Shown in pieces: positions 17,742 through 27,300 of a stretch of DNA of 35,976 nucleotides. Source of the stretch: Clostridiales bacterium (GTDB lineage: Bacteria; Bacillota; Clostridia; Christensenellales; CAG-138). The number at the start of each line of letters is the position of its first letter. Positions within the stretch are counted from its first letter, which is position 1. The translations under genes were made by a program, and so were the position numbers. The stretch is taken from positions 1-35,976 of the forward strand of contig WREI01000019.1 in NCBI GenBank assembly GCA_009779405.1, given 5' to 3'. A model generated the notes under the pieces. The model was not told the origin of the DNA and searched no databases. It saw nothing but the letters and a program-made list of their open reading frames with translations.

Positions 17742-19664
17742 GTGCGCTTATTTTTTCCAATTGAAAAATTCTTTAAGCGCCGCGCGCCGCGCGTCGCGTT
17801 GCTTATTTGCGCCGATATTCTTTCGCTGCTGGCCGCGTTCACTCTGGCGGTTTGGGCGCAGGCGCAGCTTTCCCACATGGAATATAATCTTTTCTTCCTC
17901 CTCAACGGAAATAGCCAGCTTCTTCCCCTGCAAGTATTTCTATATTGCCTGACCTATATCGTCGCCTATACCGTGCTGGGCTTATATAACAGCGTTTGGA
18001 GCGTATCCGGCTTGGACGAAGCCATGCGCGCGCTGGCCGCCGTTGCCGTGAGCTTTATTCTCACGCTGGGCATCAATCTGTTTTTCGGCAATGAAGGCAA
18101 GACCATACTCACGCTCGCTGCGTTCTGGGCGGGTGCGCTGCTCTTTATCTCGCGCTTTGGATACCGTGTACTGCGCCGCTTGGCCGTCTTTGGCGAGACC
18201 CGCTCCCGTCGGGGCCGCAAGCCGCTGCTGATTGTCGGCGCGGGCTTTTTCGGCACCTATGTCAAGGGCCAGATCGAGCACGGCGAAGAGAGCCGCCATT
18301 TCGTGGTCGCCGCCTTTGTGGACGACGACCCCAACAAGCGGAATCTGCGCATCAACGGCGTCAAAGTGTATGGCAGCATCGCTGATATCCCCAAAATCGT
18401 CTCCGAACGCGGGATTGAGGAGATTATCGTTGCCATTCACAACGCGAGTAACGCTCGGCTGGCCGAGATTTTGGAGATCTGCTCCGCCACGCGCTGCCGC
18501 GTGCGCACCCTGCCCGCGCTTTCCGAGCTGGGCGACAGGGAACCGACCATACGCGATATACGCGAGACGAAGATCGAGGATCTGCTCTTCCGTGCGCAGG
18601 TGGAGTTGGATACGCAGAAGATTTCCGACTATATCGCACATAAATCTGTGCTGATCACCGGCGGCGGCGGGAGCATAGGTTCCGAGATCGCGCGGCAGGC
18701 GGCGAAATTCTATCCCGCCCGTCTGGTGCTCTTTGATATCTATGAAAACACGACCTATGAGCTCTTTTGCGAACTGAAGCGCACCTATCCCTGGCTGAAC
18801 GTGCAGGTGCGCATCGGCTCCGTGCGCGATACGGACAGACTGCGCGCCGTCTGCGAGGAGTGTAAACCGCAGTTGGTCATCCACGCCGCGGCGCACAAGC
18901 ATGTGCCGCTGATGGAGGAGAGTCCCGCCGAAGCGGTCAAGAACAATGTGATAGGTACGCTGAACGTGCTCCGCGCGGCGCGGGATGCGAATGTCTCGCG
19001 CTTTGTACAGCTGAGCACGGACAAGGCTGTGAACCCGGCGAACGTGATGGGCGCGAGTAAGCGCGTGACCGAGCTGATGGTGCAGGCCTTTGCCGCGCAG
19101 ACGGATATGGAATGTATGACCGTGCGCTTCGGCAATGTGCTGGGCAGCCATGGCTCCGTCGTGCCGCTCTTTGAGAAGCAGATCCGCGCGGGCGGGCCCG
19201 TGCTGGTGACGCATCCCGATATAGAGCGCTATTTTATGACCATACCCGAGGCCGCGCAGTTGGTTCTGCAAGCCGGGACCCTCGGCAACAGCGGATCCAC
19301 CTATGTGCTCGATATGGGCCGACCCGTCCGCATCATGGACCTGGCCGAGAAGGTGATACGCTTCCACGGCTATGTGCCGCGCGCGGACATGCCCATCGAG
19401 ATCATGGGCCTGCGCCCGGGCGAGAAGATGTATGAGGAGCTGCTGTTAGACGAGGAAGCAGACAAGATGGAGACGACCGCCCACGGGCGCATCTTCCGCG
19501 CACAACCTGCGGATTTGGAAGCGGAGAGCTTTTGGGCGAACGTGGACGCGCTGTTGCGGGCGGCGGAGGGCGGCGACGACGTGCGCACCCTGCTCCGGGC
19601 TTTGGTGCCGAGCTATACCTATAACGGAAACGCGATGCCCGCAACCGAGGAAGAAGCCGGGTGA
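17742..19664 (+). CDS. Membrane-bound UDP-sugar 4,6-dehydratase, PglF/CapD/WbpM type
   Basis: A 640-residue protein. Four transmembrane helices fill the first ~140 residues, followed by a CoA-binding-like Rossmann domain (PLLIVGAGFFGTYVKGQI). The C-terminal extended short-chain dehydrogenase domain has the NAD motif ITGGGGSIGSEIARQ. The active-site region reads QLSTDKAVNPANVMGASKR, where Met replaces the usual Tyr, as in PglF/FlaA1 dehydratases, and it ends GLRPGEKMYEELL. It makes UDP-4-keto-6-deoxy sugars for glycans or capsule. GTG at 17742 follows GGGAGG by nine bases and is preferred over the TTG at 17697. No other glycan genes are adjacent. Confidence 0.92.
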   Translation: MRLFFPIEKFFKRRAPRVALLICADILSLLAAFTLAVWAQAQLSHMEYNLFFLLNGNSQLLPLQVFLYCLTYIVAYTVLGLYNSVWSVSGLDEAMRALAAVAVSFILTLGINLFFGNEGKTILTLAAFWAGALLFISRFGYRVLRRLAVFGETRSRRGRKPLLIVGAGFFGTYVKGQIEHGEESRHFVVAAFVDDDPNKRNLRINGVKVYGSIADIPKIVSERGIEEIIVAIHNASNARLAEILEICSATRCRVRTLPALSELGDREPTIRDIRETKIEDLLFRAQVELDTQKISDYIAHKSVLITGGGGSIGSEIARQAAKFYPARLVLFDIYENTTYELFCELKRTYPWLNVQVRIGSVRDTDRLRAVCEECKPQLVIHAAAHKHVPLMEESPAEAVKNNVIGTLNVLRAARDANVSRFVQLSTDKAVNPANVMGASKRVTELMVQAFAAQTDMECMTVRFGNVLGSHGSVVPLFEKQIRAGGPVLVTHPDIERYFMTIPEAAQLVLQAGTLGNSGSTYVLDMGRPVRIMDLAEKVIRFHGYVPRADMPIEIMGLRPGEKMYEELLLDEEADKMETTAHGRIFRAQPADLEAESFWANVDALLRAAEGGDDVRTLLRALVPSYTYNGNAMPATEEEAG

Positions 19665-20650
19665 AGCGGCTTACCCCGCGTGAGCGGAAACCGGCTTATA
19701 ATCGTGCGCAAGGGCGACCTGTGCGCCCGCCAGCGCACACCTTGCGGGTTTTTTCGGCCGTGAGCGCAAAGCGAAAGCGAACAGAAAAAACCCGGAAACC
19801 CGTGTCAACAAAGGCACTTTGTCGGCACGCTGTAACCCTGCTGCTTGCAGGGATTTTCTTTTTGCTGCTGGGCGCGGAGGTTTGGCGCAGTACGCAATGC
19901 ATAGAGATCACTAATTATACCGTCACCTCGGACGCCGTGCAAAACGATATGACGCTCGTCTTGCTGACCGATCTGCACCACCATGTGTTCGGGCGCGGGC
20001 AAAGCAGACTATTGGACGCGGTGCGCGACTGCAAGCCCGACGCCATCCTGATCGCGGGGGATATGTTCACATATTGGGATCAGAATATAGACGGAACACT
20101 ATATCTTGTGCGGGAGCTGGCGAAGATCGCGCCGGTCTATTATGGTTACGGGAACCACGAGGAGAGGTATATCCAAAATACTATGGCGGATTTATATGCG
20201 GAACTGACGGCGGCGGGAGCCGTTGTCCTGGAATTATCCTATATCGACACCGAGATCGCGGGGAATCCCGTGCGCATAGGCGGTTCCTGCGGCTATCTGA
20301 TGCCGCAGTTCGGGGTGCAGCACCGCTTCATGCGCGACTTTGAATACACGGAGCGCACAACCCTGCTTCTCGCGCACAGGCCAGAAGCCTTCCTCAGTTG
20401 GGGCGGCATGCAACGCTATCATGCGGACTACATCTTCTCGGGCCATCTCCACGGCGGGCAGGCGCGCCTGTTCGGGCGCGGGCTCTTCACGCCGGAAAGC
20501 GGCCTGTTTCCCCAAATCACGGACGGCATGCACGAGGGCTTTGAGACCACGCTCTTCCTTTCGCGGGGCTTGGGAGGATCAAACCTCGTGCCGCGCTTCT
20601 TCAACAGACCGGAGTTGGTGTGTGTGCAATTTGCGGGGACACTGCCTTAG
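19661..20650 (+). CDS. Membrane-anchored metallophosphoesterase, YkuE/YaeI type
   Basis: A 329-residue calcineurin-like phosphoesterase. A basic N-terminal tail of ~50 residues is followed by one transmembrane helix (about 55-72), placing the catalytic domain outside. Metal motifs are LLTDLHHH, IAGDMF, GYGNHEE and the paired SGHLHGGQ. Relatives (YkuE, YaeI) are cell-envelope phosphodiesterases, some acting on lipid or UDP-sugar pyrophosphates. The start GTG overlaps the previous stop (GTGA), giving translational coupling with the dehydratase gene, so a shared envelope role is plausible. Confidence 0.88.
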   Translation: MKRLTPRERKPAYNRAQGRPVRPPAHTLRVFSAVSAKRKRTEKTRKPVSTKALCRHAVTLLLAGIFFLLLGAEVWRSTQCIEITNYTVTSDAVQNDMTLVLLTDLHHHVFGRGQSRLLDAVRDCKPDAILIAGDMFTYWDQNIDGTLYLVRELAKIAPVYYGYGNHEERYIQNTMADLYAELTAAGAVVLELSYIDTEIAGNPVRIGGSCGYLMPQFGVQHRFMRDFEYTERTTLLLAHRPEAFLSWGGMQRYHADYIFSGHLHGGQARLFGRGLFTPESGLFPQITDGMHEGFETTLFLSRGLGGSNLVPRFFNRPELVCVQFAGTLP

Positions 20651-20656
20651 GGCGCA

Positions 20657-21331
20657 TCATATTGCCCCCACAGCCAGCCGCCCGTCCCGCATCGACAGAA
20701 TCACGTCCGCACGCGAAGAGACCTCGGGGTCGTGGGTGACGACGATGACGAGGATGTTCTGCTCGTGTGCAAGCCGTGCAAGCATATCGATGATCGCCGT
20801 GCCGTTCTCCGTGTCTAAGTTGCCCGTCGGCTCATCGGCGAGGATGACGCTGTGGCCGCCGACCAGACTGCGGGCGATGGCTACGCGCTGCTGCTCGCCG
20901 CCCGAGAGCATGGAGGGCAGGCGCCTGTGGTACTCGTCGCCCAGCCCGACGGCCAGAAGCTGCTCTTTTGCGATGCGCGCGGCCTCCTTGCGGGATGTTT
21001 TTTTCAGCGCGAGGGGATACATGACGTTTTCCAGCACCGTCAGCAGCGGGAAGAGGTTATAGCTTTGATAGATGACCGCGATATGGTCACGCCGAAGGTC
21101 GTTGCGGTTGAGGGTATCGGTCGCTGCCCCGTTGAACGCGATGCTTCCGACGCTGGGGATATCCAGTCCTGCCAATAAAGACAAAAAGGTCGTTTTGCCA
21201 CAGCCGCTTTTCCCGACGATCGCATAAAAATGCCCTGCGGAAAATTCATAATCAATACCCCGAACGGCATGCACCGTTTGGAATTTGTTTTTGTAGGTAT
21301 AGGCCACTTCATGTGCGCACAGGTTTGTCAT
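20657..21331 (-). CDS. ABC transporter ATP-binding protein, MacB/LolD type
   Basis: A 224-residue ATPase with Walker A GKSGCGKTTF, the signature LSGGEQQRVAIARSL, Walker B VILADEPTGNLD and the switch His in VVTHDPEV. The TDTLNRNDLRRDHIAVIYQSYNLFPLLTVLENV segment is typical of the MacB/FtsE-like class that pairs with FtsX-fold permeases. It is immediately downstream of a truncated permease (4-base gap), so as it stands the transporter is probably defective unless another permease is supplied. Confidence 0.93.
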   Translation of the reverse strand: MTNLCAHEVAYTYKNKFQTVHAVRGIDYEFSAGHFYAIVGKSGCGKTTFLSLLAGLDIPSVGSIAFNGAATDTLNRNDLRRDHIAVIYQSYNLFPLLTVLENVMYPLALKKTSRKEAARIAKEQLLAVGLGDEYHRRLPSMLSGGEQQRVAIARSLVGGHSVILADEPTGNLDTENGTAIIDMLARLAHEQNILVIVVTHDPEVSSRADVILSMRDGRLAVGAI

Positions 21332-21335
21332 TGTG

Positions 21336-22046
21336 TCAGTCCTCCGATTTTAATAGTTGCATTGTATTTACGTTTGTGATCCACAGCACGGATACCAGCG
21401 CGCCCGCCAGATAGATGGCTGTGAAGAGCAGGCTGTTTATTGCGTTGCCCCCGCCTGTGGCCAGCAGGCAGAGCAATATGCCGGGCGCAATGCCGATTGT
21501 GCCGATGAACAGCTGTTCGGCGAAGCTGAGGAGCGCGACCTTGAAGCGACTTAGGCCCAGGGAGCGCATGACGGCGAACTCGCGCGTGCGGCCCCGCATA
21601 AAGAGGAAGCCGGACAAAAAGCCGATGCCCGCCGACAACACATACAGCATGGGGATCAGCAATTGCAGCAGGGAGATGTTCTCATTGATTTTTGCGACCG
21701 TCTCCCGAAACAGCGCATCGTGTATTGTGATGGCAAAATACATTGGCTTCTCCACCGCCGTGATGCTTGGCGTGGAGAAAAACTTCTCCGCCTCGACATA
21801 GAAGACGTCCAAATTGCGATTGTCCTTTATAACTACCGTTACGACGCTGCCACCTTCGGGATAGAAGTAATAATCTTCTGCTGTTACGGTGTCCCGTATG
21901 AAATAACTCACCCGCCTTTCGAACGTGAACACGCCGGATTCAGCAACACCGTTTGCGTCGGTCGCAGGCACGGGTTGCAGGAGTGTAACTCCGCCACTCG
22001 GGGTGTCGTTACTGTCTATGCAATTTTTCAGCATGAGTGCGTGCAT
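21336..22046 (-). pseudogene. FtsX-type permease C-terminal half fused to RHS-linker sequence
   Basis: The 236-residue frame is chimeric. Residues 1-~72 (LKNCIDS, then PATDANGVAESGVFTF and GGSVVTVVI) match the RHS protein at 34297-35976 (PPTDANGMAES, then GGEIVTVVI) and carry the cassette header. From about residue 73 it is an ABC permease: three transmembrane segments and the FtsX motif RTREFAVMRSLGLSRFK. A normal MacB/FtsX permease has another helix and a large extracellular domain upstream, which are missing. AAGGGGT precedes the ATG, so the chimera could be translated. It probably arose by recombination of the RHS array into the permease gene. Confidence 0.65.
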
Positions 22047-22092
22047 TGTTACCCCTTTTTACTAACACATTTCCCCCGTCCCCGTGTATTCC
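22012..22092. repeat. RHS cassette header repeat, copy 1
   Basis: About 88% identical over 81 bp to 33248-33328 (roughly ten mismatches by eye). On the minus strand it carries a ribosome binding site (AAGGGGT), an ATG and codons for M-x-A-L-x-L-K-N-C-I-D-S. Just outside, 22079-22125 holds three degenerate units of CCCCGTGTNTTC. In both places it lies directly after a lipoprotein gene and starts the next cassette. Confidence 0.75.
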
Positions 22093-22133
22093 GCCCCCGT
22101 GTGCTCTGCGTCCCCGTGTGTTCTGTTCAGTGG

Positions 22134-23042
22134 TTAGTTTAATGGCGGCAAATCATCCAATGAATCAATTCCCACCAAAGGCTGTCCCATCCATTCCGTT
22201 TCATCATTCGGTATCCATTGTGACTTGTTTTCATTCAAATAATAAATCGTTATGGGAGTATCGCCACTAAATTGCAACCCGGCTCTATCTCTTTCCAGCG
22301 CTTCAATGCTGACAGGCGGTCCTTCCAAGAATACGAAATATCGCAAATCAGGCAACTCATGAATATACCAATGTTCAATCCGCTCAACCGTTCCCTCAAA
22401 GATTATGCGTTGAATGCCATCGCCGTAAATTGCGTAACTGCTTATCAGGGTGACAGCAGCAGGAATTCGTAGTTCTTTTAGCTTTTCGCATCCTGCAACA
22501 ACACTTGTAGCCAAAAATGTTATTTTCGGGGGGAGAATTAATTCCTCAAGAGTATAACAATCATGAAATGCATTGTAATCTATACGCGTTACTGTTTGCG
22601 GCAGTTCTATTGCTGTTAAGCTGCCGCAACCCAAGAATGCTGCATGATGTATTTCTATAAGCCCTTCGGGAAGTATAACCTCTTCCAATAGCAGGCAATC
22701 ATCGAACGCATTGTTTGCTATATAACTAACTCCCGGTTTTAGTGTTACAAATTTAATCTCTTTTTTTATTTGGAGGGCTTCATAGCGATTATCCCCCGAT
22801 ATAAATTCTTTCCATTCTTGCATGCCTACATCGTTAACAATCGTCAAAGAGCAAGAAGCATAATCGTACTGCCAATTTAGCGCGCCAAGGCGTTGATACT
22901 CTGAGTTTGGTGTAATGGTATCCGCTGGCAGTATCATTTGCGGGGTCGATCTCAGTGGCTCCGCATCTTCAGATTCTATCATACAAGCTGCAAAGAATAT
23001 TGCCGTTACAATACTGCACAAAACAGGAATTATTCTTCTCAT
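22134..23042 (-). CDS. Lipoprotein with BspA-type leucine-rich repeats, candidate immunity protein
   Basis: A 302-residue protein with a lipoprotein signal ending at IFFAAC (Cys20). The middle holds about five BspA/LRR_5 repeats (for example AFDDCLLLEEVILPEGL, AFLGCGSLTAIELPQTV, AFHDCYTLEELILPPKI). GGAGG precedes the ATG. It starts 37 bases after the RHS NlpC/P60 fragment at 23080. The other RHS gene here is also followed directly by a lipoprotein gene. Because an NlpC/P60 domain would act on the cell wall, a lipid-anchored outer-face protein is a sensible immunity factor (inference). A plain surface adhesin is the alternative. Confidence 0.75.
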   Translation of the reverse strand: MRRIIPVLCSIVTAIFFAACMIESEDAEPLRSTPQMILPADTITPNSEYQRLGALNWQYDYASCSLTIVNDVGMQEWKEFISGDNRYEALQIKKEIKFVTLKPGVSYIANNAFDDCLLLEEVILPEGLIEIHHAAFLGCGSLTAIELPQTVTRIDYNAFHDCYTLEELILPPKITFLATSVVAGCEKLKELRIPAAVTLISSYAIYGDGIQRIIFEGTVERIEHWYIHELPDLRYFVFLEGPPVSIEALERDRAGLQFSGDTPITIYYLNENKSQWIPNDETEWMGQPLVGIDSLDDLPPLN

Positions 23043-23079
23043 TCTTTATGCCTCCAGAATTGTTTTTATTAGGATAACT

Positions 23080-23732
23080 TTATCCACAAAAGTGCATGTA
23101 TGCTTTAATTGACATTTCTTTTCCGCTCAGGGTAAGGGTGGTATTTATGCTCCGAATGGTAACGCCGTTGATTATGTATTGGTCGTTCGCATCCTTAACG
23201 GTAGTTGAATCAATCATTAAGCCATATCCAAGGTAAATAGCAACATGGTGAATCTGATCCGTTGCTTCTGTACAATTGCATCCATTATCCTTGTAAAATA
23301 TCAGATCTCCCGCTTGCAGTGCTACTCTACTTACAGAATTCCATGCATCAGATTCGCGCGTAAAATTATATTGATTATATGCACGTCGATTATAAGGGTA
23401 TCCACTTCTATCACCTCCGCCTAAATAACATTTTTCTGAGTATACACCAAAGACAAATAATGAACAATCCCTCACTATTTTGCCATCATCATCTCTGTAT
23501 TTAGTTCCTATAAACTCAAAAGCTCTAGATATTGAATCAGTACTGAACAGCAGACATGCTAATTTAAGGCCTTGCTCATATCTTTTCATATCAAAAAGGC
23601 GGAGAATTTTGCGTGCTAAAACGCTCTCTCTGGAACGTACGTATTCTCCACCCTTACCATCACTACATGTTGGGGTGCACCCGTTTGGATCACTCCTGTT
23701 CACCGGGTCATTTAAGCAGCATATATGCTGTA
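23080..23732 (-). pseudogene. RHS C-terminal fragment with NlpC/P60-like domain (cassette 2, 3' part)
   Basis: The frame holds the end of an RHS core (LNDPVNRSDPNG, the usual hyper-conserved border) and then a toxin-like C-terminal domain. Cys in VRDCSLFVFG, the GDLIFY strand and His in QIHHVAIYLGYG form an NlpC/P60-type cysteine peptidase/amidase site. The 5' part is cut off by the mobile element at 23733. Reading outward, TACAGCATATATGCT encodes YSIYA in the frame of the remote 5' part at 33108, followed by a 4-base gap relative to the expected YAYCLNDPVN, so the cassette may also carry a frameshift. As it stands there is no start codon with a good ribosome site. Confidence 0.75.
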
Positions 23733-23740
23733 AAGGGTGG
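23733..23740. other. Left attachment core AAGGGTGG (attL)
   Basis: The octamer marks the switch from RHS sequence (left) to element sequence. The left flank contains the perfect palindrome CAGCATATATGCTG (23718-23731). The octamer is identical to 33100-33107. Border assignment by eye, uncertain by a few bases. Confidence 0.5.
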
Positions 23741-23792
23741 ATGTCCAATCCGCAGTGTGCGGGGACAATTCACTACTATTACAGCAGCGCAG

Positions 23793-23809
23793 CCGGTTCA
23801 TCCGCAGCA
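23793..23809. repeat. 17-bp inverted repeat, left copy
   Basis: CCGGTTCATCCGCAGCA is the exact reverse complement of 30505-30521, which lies right before the recombinase ribosome binding site. The left copy is about 55 bases inside the left element border. Role unknown; possibly a binding site for the recombinase or an element regulator. Confidence 0.6.
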
Positions 23810-23899
23810 GTTTGAAACGGTGCAGCCAAGGGAGATGATAGCGGCCAGTCTATACTTTCGGCAAAACCCCTATCAAATTCCACAGAAAGGAGCGCACAA

Positions 23900-24253
23900 A
23901 TGGACATTACTTATCGAACAACCCCGGAGGGCTATCAGATTCCCAACCTGACTTTGCCCACCGAACCCGAATACGACATGGGACGCTTCGGGCTAATGCG
24001 GAAACAGTACCTGAAAAACCATCGCAAAGTGTTGTATGCCAATCTGCTGACAAGTGGTGAGTTGTACAGGCACCTTTGCGAAATCGACCAAACCGCACAA
24101 GAGCAGTTTGAGCTTATCGCCAAGCAAATGGCGAAAGCCGAGGGCGTGACTGAACAACTCAAAGCGGAGAGCCAAATGCTGTGGGTCGGGCGTATGAATT
24201 CTATCCGCAACAGAGCGGAAGAAATCATCCGCACGGAACTGATTTACATTTAA
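23900..24253 (+). CDS. tnpV: Transposon-encoded protein TnpV
   Basis: A 117-residue protein. It has the TnpV pattern: DITYRTTPEGYQIPNLTLP, then GRFGLMRKQYLKNHRKVLYANLL, SGELYRHLCEIDQTA and the C-terminal helical WVGRMNSIRNRAEEIIRTELIY. TnpV is an accessory protein of Tn4451-type elements with no known biochemical role. GAAAGGAG precedes the ATG. It is first inside the left end and is separated from the convergent SIR2-STAND gene by a bidirectional terminator. Confidence 0.85.
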   Translation: MDITYRTTPEGYQIPNLTLPTEPEYDMGRFGLMRKQYLKNHRKVLYANLLTSGELYRHLCEIDQTAQEQFELIAKQMAKAEGVTEQLKAESQMLWVGRMNSIRNRAEEIIRTELIYI

Positions 24254-24280
24254 CGATTCATCACCTCCGAATAATTAGCT

Positions 24281-24327
24281 CAAAAGCAAAAGGAACTGCC
24301 AAACTGCCGGGATGCCTTTTGCTTTTG
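24281..24327. terminator. Bidirectional terminator between tnpV and the SIR2-STAND gene
   Basis: CAAAAGCAAAAGG (24281-24293) pairs perfectly with CCTTTTGCTTTTG (24315-24327). It lies 27 bases after the tnpV stop and 18 bases beyond the end of the convergent gene, with T-rich arms in both directions. Confidence 0.75.
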
Positions 24328-24344
24328 TCATCACATGCAACAAT

Positions 24345-27300
24345 TCATCCCCCGTTGTCCTGCTCGACTAATATACTCTCAAGAACACTCTCAATTTCAC
24401 GTAAAGTATTTAATAATTGCTCGTTCCCAGAGTTGTTGCGGATTATCTGAATTAGGTTGCGAAACCCCCTTACATTTTTCTTTTTCCTGCTATAATATCT
24501 GGGAGTATCCGAGGCTATTGCGTCTGTCCACTTCTCGCGAAGCAAGTTGCAATCCAAGTTCTCCAACATCGTTTTTGCATACTCATTATACACTTTCACC
24601 AAACGTGAAAAGAAGATATGATAATCATCCCAATAAAACGGCTTAAGTTCAAGTAGACTGTTCCGAATATCTATATCGTTATAGTCAATAATTGCATGGC
24701 AAACATGCTTATTGTATTTCCATAATGCTTTCAACGCATTCGCATTGACATCCCACCAATGATGTGAAGTATCTATTATCTTTACCGTCTTTTTCTTTTT
24801 GAATAGATACTCTGCAGTCTTGGGAGACAACGTAATAGTTAGCGCCCCTATGCAAATGATATTATCGCGATTATCATATATCCAATTATCAACATCTTCT
24901 TTCCGATTTTGAAGCATTAATAGTAGACTTAGAAGCTCGTCAGGTTGTGTGGACCACAGGTCACCCACCTTGATGTTTAATTTGAGGAGATCAATTTTAT
25001 TAATGGCTGCATTCCATTTCTTTATGTCGTATTGTTGAATGCTGTCCGCAAAGTTACATAAAGTGTACCAATCGCGCGGGGTGCCATTCTGAATGCAGTT
25101 TGAAATCATCTGTTCCGAAATTATGGCTACAAATAATTCGGAAGTCTTAATTTGAAGCTTAGAAGGTTTTTTATATTCAAACAAATCATAGCCTAAAAAA
25201 TACATCCTGAATTCAAATCCCAGTTGCTCAAGTACATCGGAAAAATGCGACGTAAAAATGTCCTTGATATCATGTAAAACAGAAGTCGCTTCTTCGTGGG
25301 CATATTCCTCATTGTAATTCATTAGAGAAGATAAAAGTTCTACTGCGCTACTAATATAGTCTTTGTTCACAGATAATAAAGCCTGATGTATTTCTAGTTT
25401 AGGCAGTAGCATATAAAAATCATGACGCCATTTCTTTTTCTGACAGGCAGCAAGTCGATCTAAAAAATGACCCCAACCATATAATGAACTCTGATCAAGG
25501 TTTTTTAAGTTGTTCACTATAGAATTTCTATTAAGAGAACGAATAAAAACGTCTTTTGCTTTTCCGTCCTCATTTATCATGTTATTTATGATATTTGAAA
25601 GAGCATATGCAGTGATATTGTTTACGTCATTTAACCAACCCCTTAACACATCGCCATGGTCGCATACTAAATTCCGATATTTCAAGCCATTACGATTCAA
25701 TACCCGATCAATTACAAAGGCGGCATGCGCAATATCCGTTGGACTCCTCTTGCTTAAACAGTGCTCAAGAAGCTTTCTTTTGATTTCATCATTCAAAGCG
25801 GTATGTGCAAAAGTCGAATAAATATCATAGCTAAAGAATAAGTCGAATAACCAATAAACACCCTTAAGAGAGGTGGTTGCGCTGGTGATCTCTTCCCGAA
25901 TCAATATATAAAAGGAGTCTTCCCTGTTATTCCTGATTTCTACAGTATGTCGAACAAGGATACGTATTGCATATTGTAAATGCAATACCCTTATTTCTTC
26001 CTTATCAAGGATCATTTTTTCATTGAACAAGTAATTCAAGGTAGAGTTTACCCAATCGTTATTAAACCCAAATTTCTTAGCTGCTGAATATAAAAAGCTG
26101 ATAGGCACAGACTTATCTAACAAAAGAATTTGGTATAATGAGATTATCGAAAGTAGTAAATGAGAGCTTGCATGTTCCTTGGCAATGTTATATTGGGACC
26201 TTGTTTCCGCCCATCCTCCGCGCAGAGAATAGTTAAATAACCATGGTGAAGCCTCTTCTTTTGCTATCTCCAAGATAAATTTTAGTGGAGTTTGCATGTG
26301 CATATTCCCAACTTCACGACCTATTCTTTTATTAGGCTCTCGAATTATCTCAATAACTTCATCTGCATTTCTAATATAGTGATCGTATATGGCTTTGACT
26401 GCTTCCGACTGAGTAATTACGACGCTTTCCGAACTGTTTCTTTCTGAAATTGTTTGAGTTACGATGACCTTATTATACTTGTTTGCCTTGCCCAAGAGGT
26501 TATTAATGAGATGTTCTTCATATTGCTGAGCATCATCAAGAATATAGATTGTTTTATAACCATTATTGTTAAGTGCGATATCAGAATCAAGCTTTATTAA
26601 TTTTACAACTTCCCATCCAAGATGCAAAAAGTCATGCGCTACCTGATATGCGGTAATAGATTTTCCGCAACCAGGTTCGCCCTTAATAATCGCACTATGT
26701 GCTTGATTAAGTCGCAATTTAATATCGCTTATTTGAGGCAATCTTGCACAAGCAGACACATCTGAGGGGAGCAAGCGGTAACCCATTATTGCATGTTCCA
26801 AACCGACTTGATTACTATAATCTATTTGTTCCCAATAGCTGTTGTTATTTTTCGGCTTGAGGTGTTCCTCTAAAAGCTTAAACGCTTCGGATGTTTTTAA
26901 TGATATGGAATCTGTTGCGTTCGGGGAGATTCGGAATACTTTATATCGTGAATCGCAGGGTGAAATAACTTTTTCAACAATAACACGATCAGATTCGGAA
27001 TATCCAACAATCACTACCGTGGTGGGAGTGTTATCTTGTGCTTCCTTTATGATTTCCAGTTCCGAATTTGTTATCTTTCCATCACCGTTCGGAAAAGTCC
27101 AATTTTCGTATGATTTGCGAACACTTCCATGAGGCTTTATGAGTTGTATCTCATTGCTGTTAATATCGGTTCCGTATAGCTTCTCCCAAGCTGTTTCCAA
27201 AAGATCATCCCAATTGAGGGAAATGACAAGCTTTATTAGTCCGCTATGAATTAGCTTTGATATGCACAGATGAACATGTGACAAAGCTTGGCTGTGTCGG

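Noticed and set aside
17982-19367. 461-residue minus-strand open frame opposite the dehydratase gene
   Set aside because: It is a shadow of a clear PglF/CapD-type gene in GC-rich sequence; it is His/Arg-rich without domains and has no ribosome site.
22079-22125. CRISPR-like short repeats
   Set aside because: Only three degenerate CCCCGTGT units with no spacers; simple tandem repeats next to the cassette header.
23613-23951. 112-residue plus-strand frame crossing the left element border
   Set aside because: It reads across RHS sequence of the opposite strand into the element; no ribosome site and no known domain.
25510-25821. 103-residue plus-strand frame within the SIR2-STAND gene
   Set aside because: Shadow frame of the continuous 1088-residue gene, with no ribosome site.
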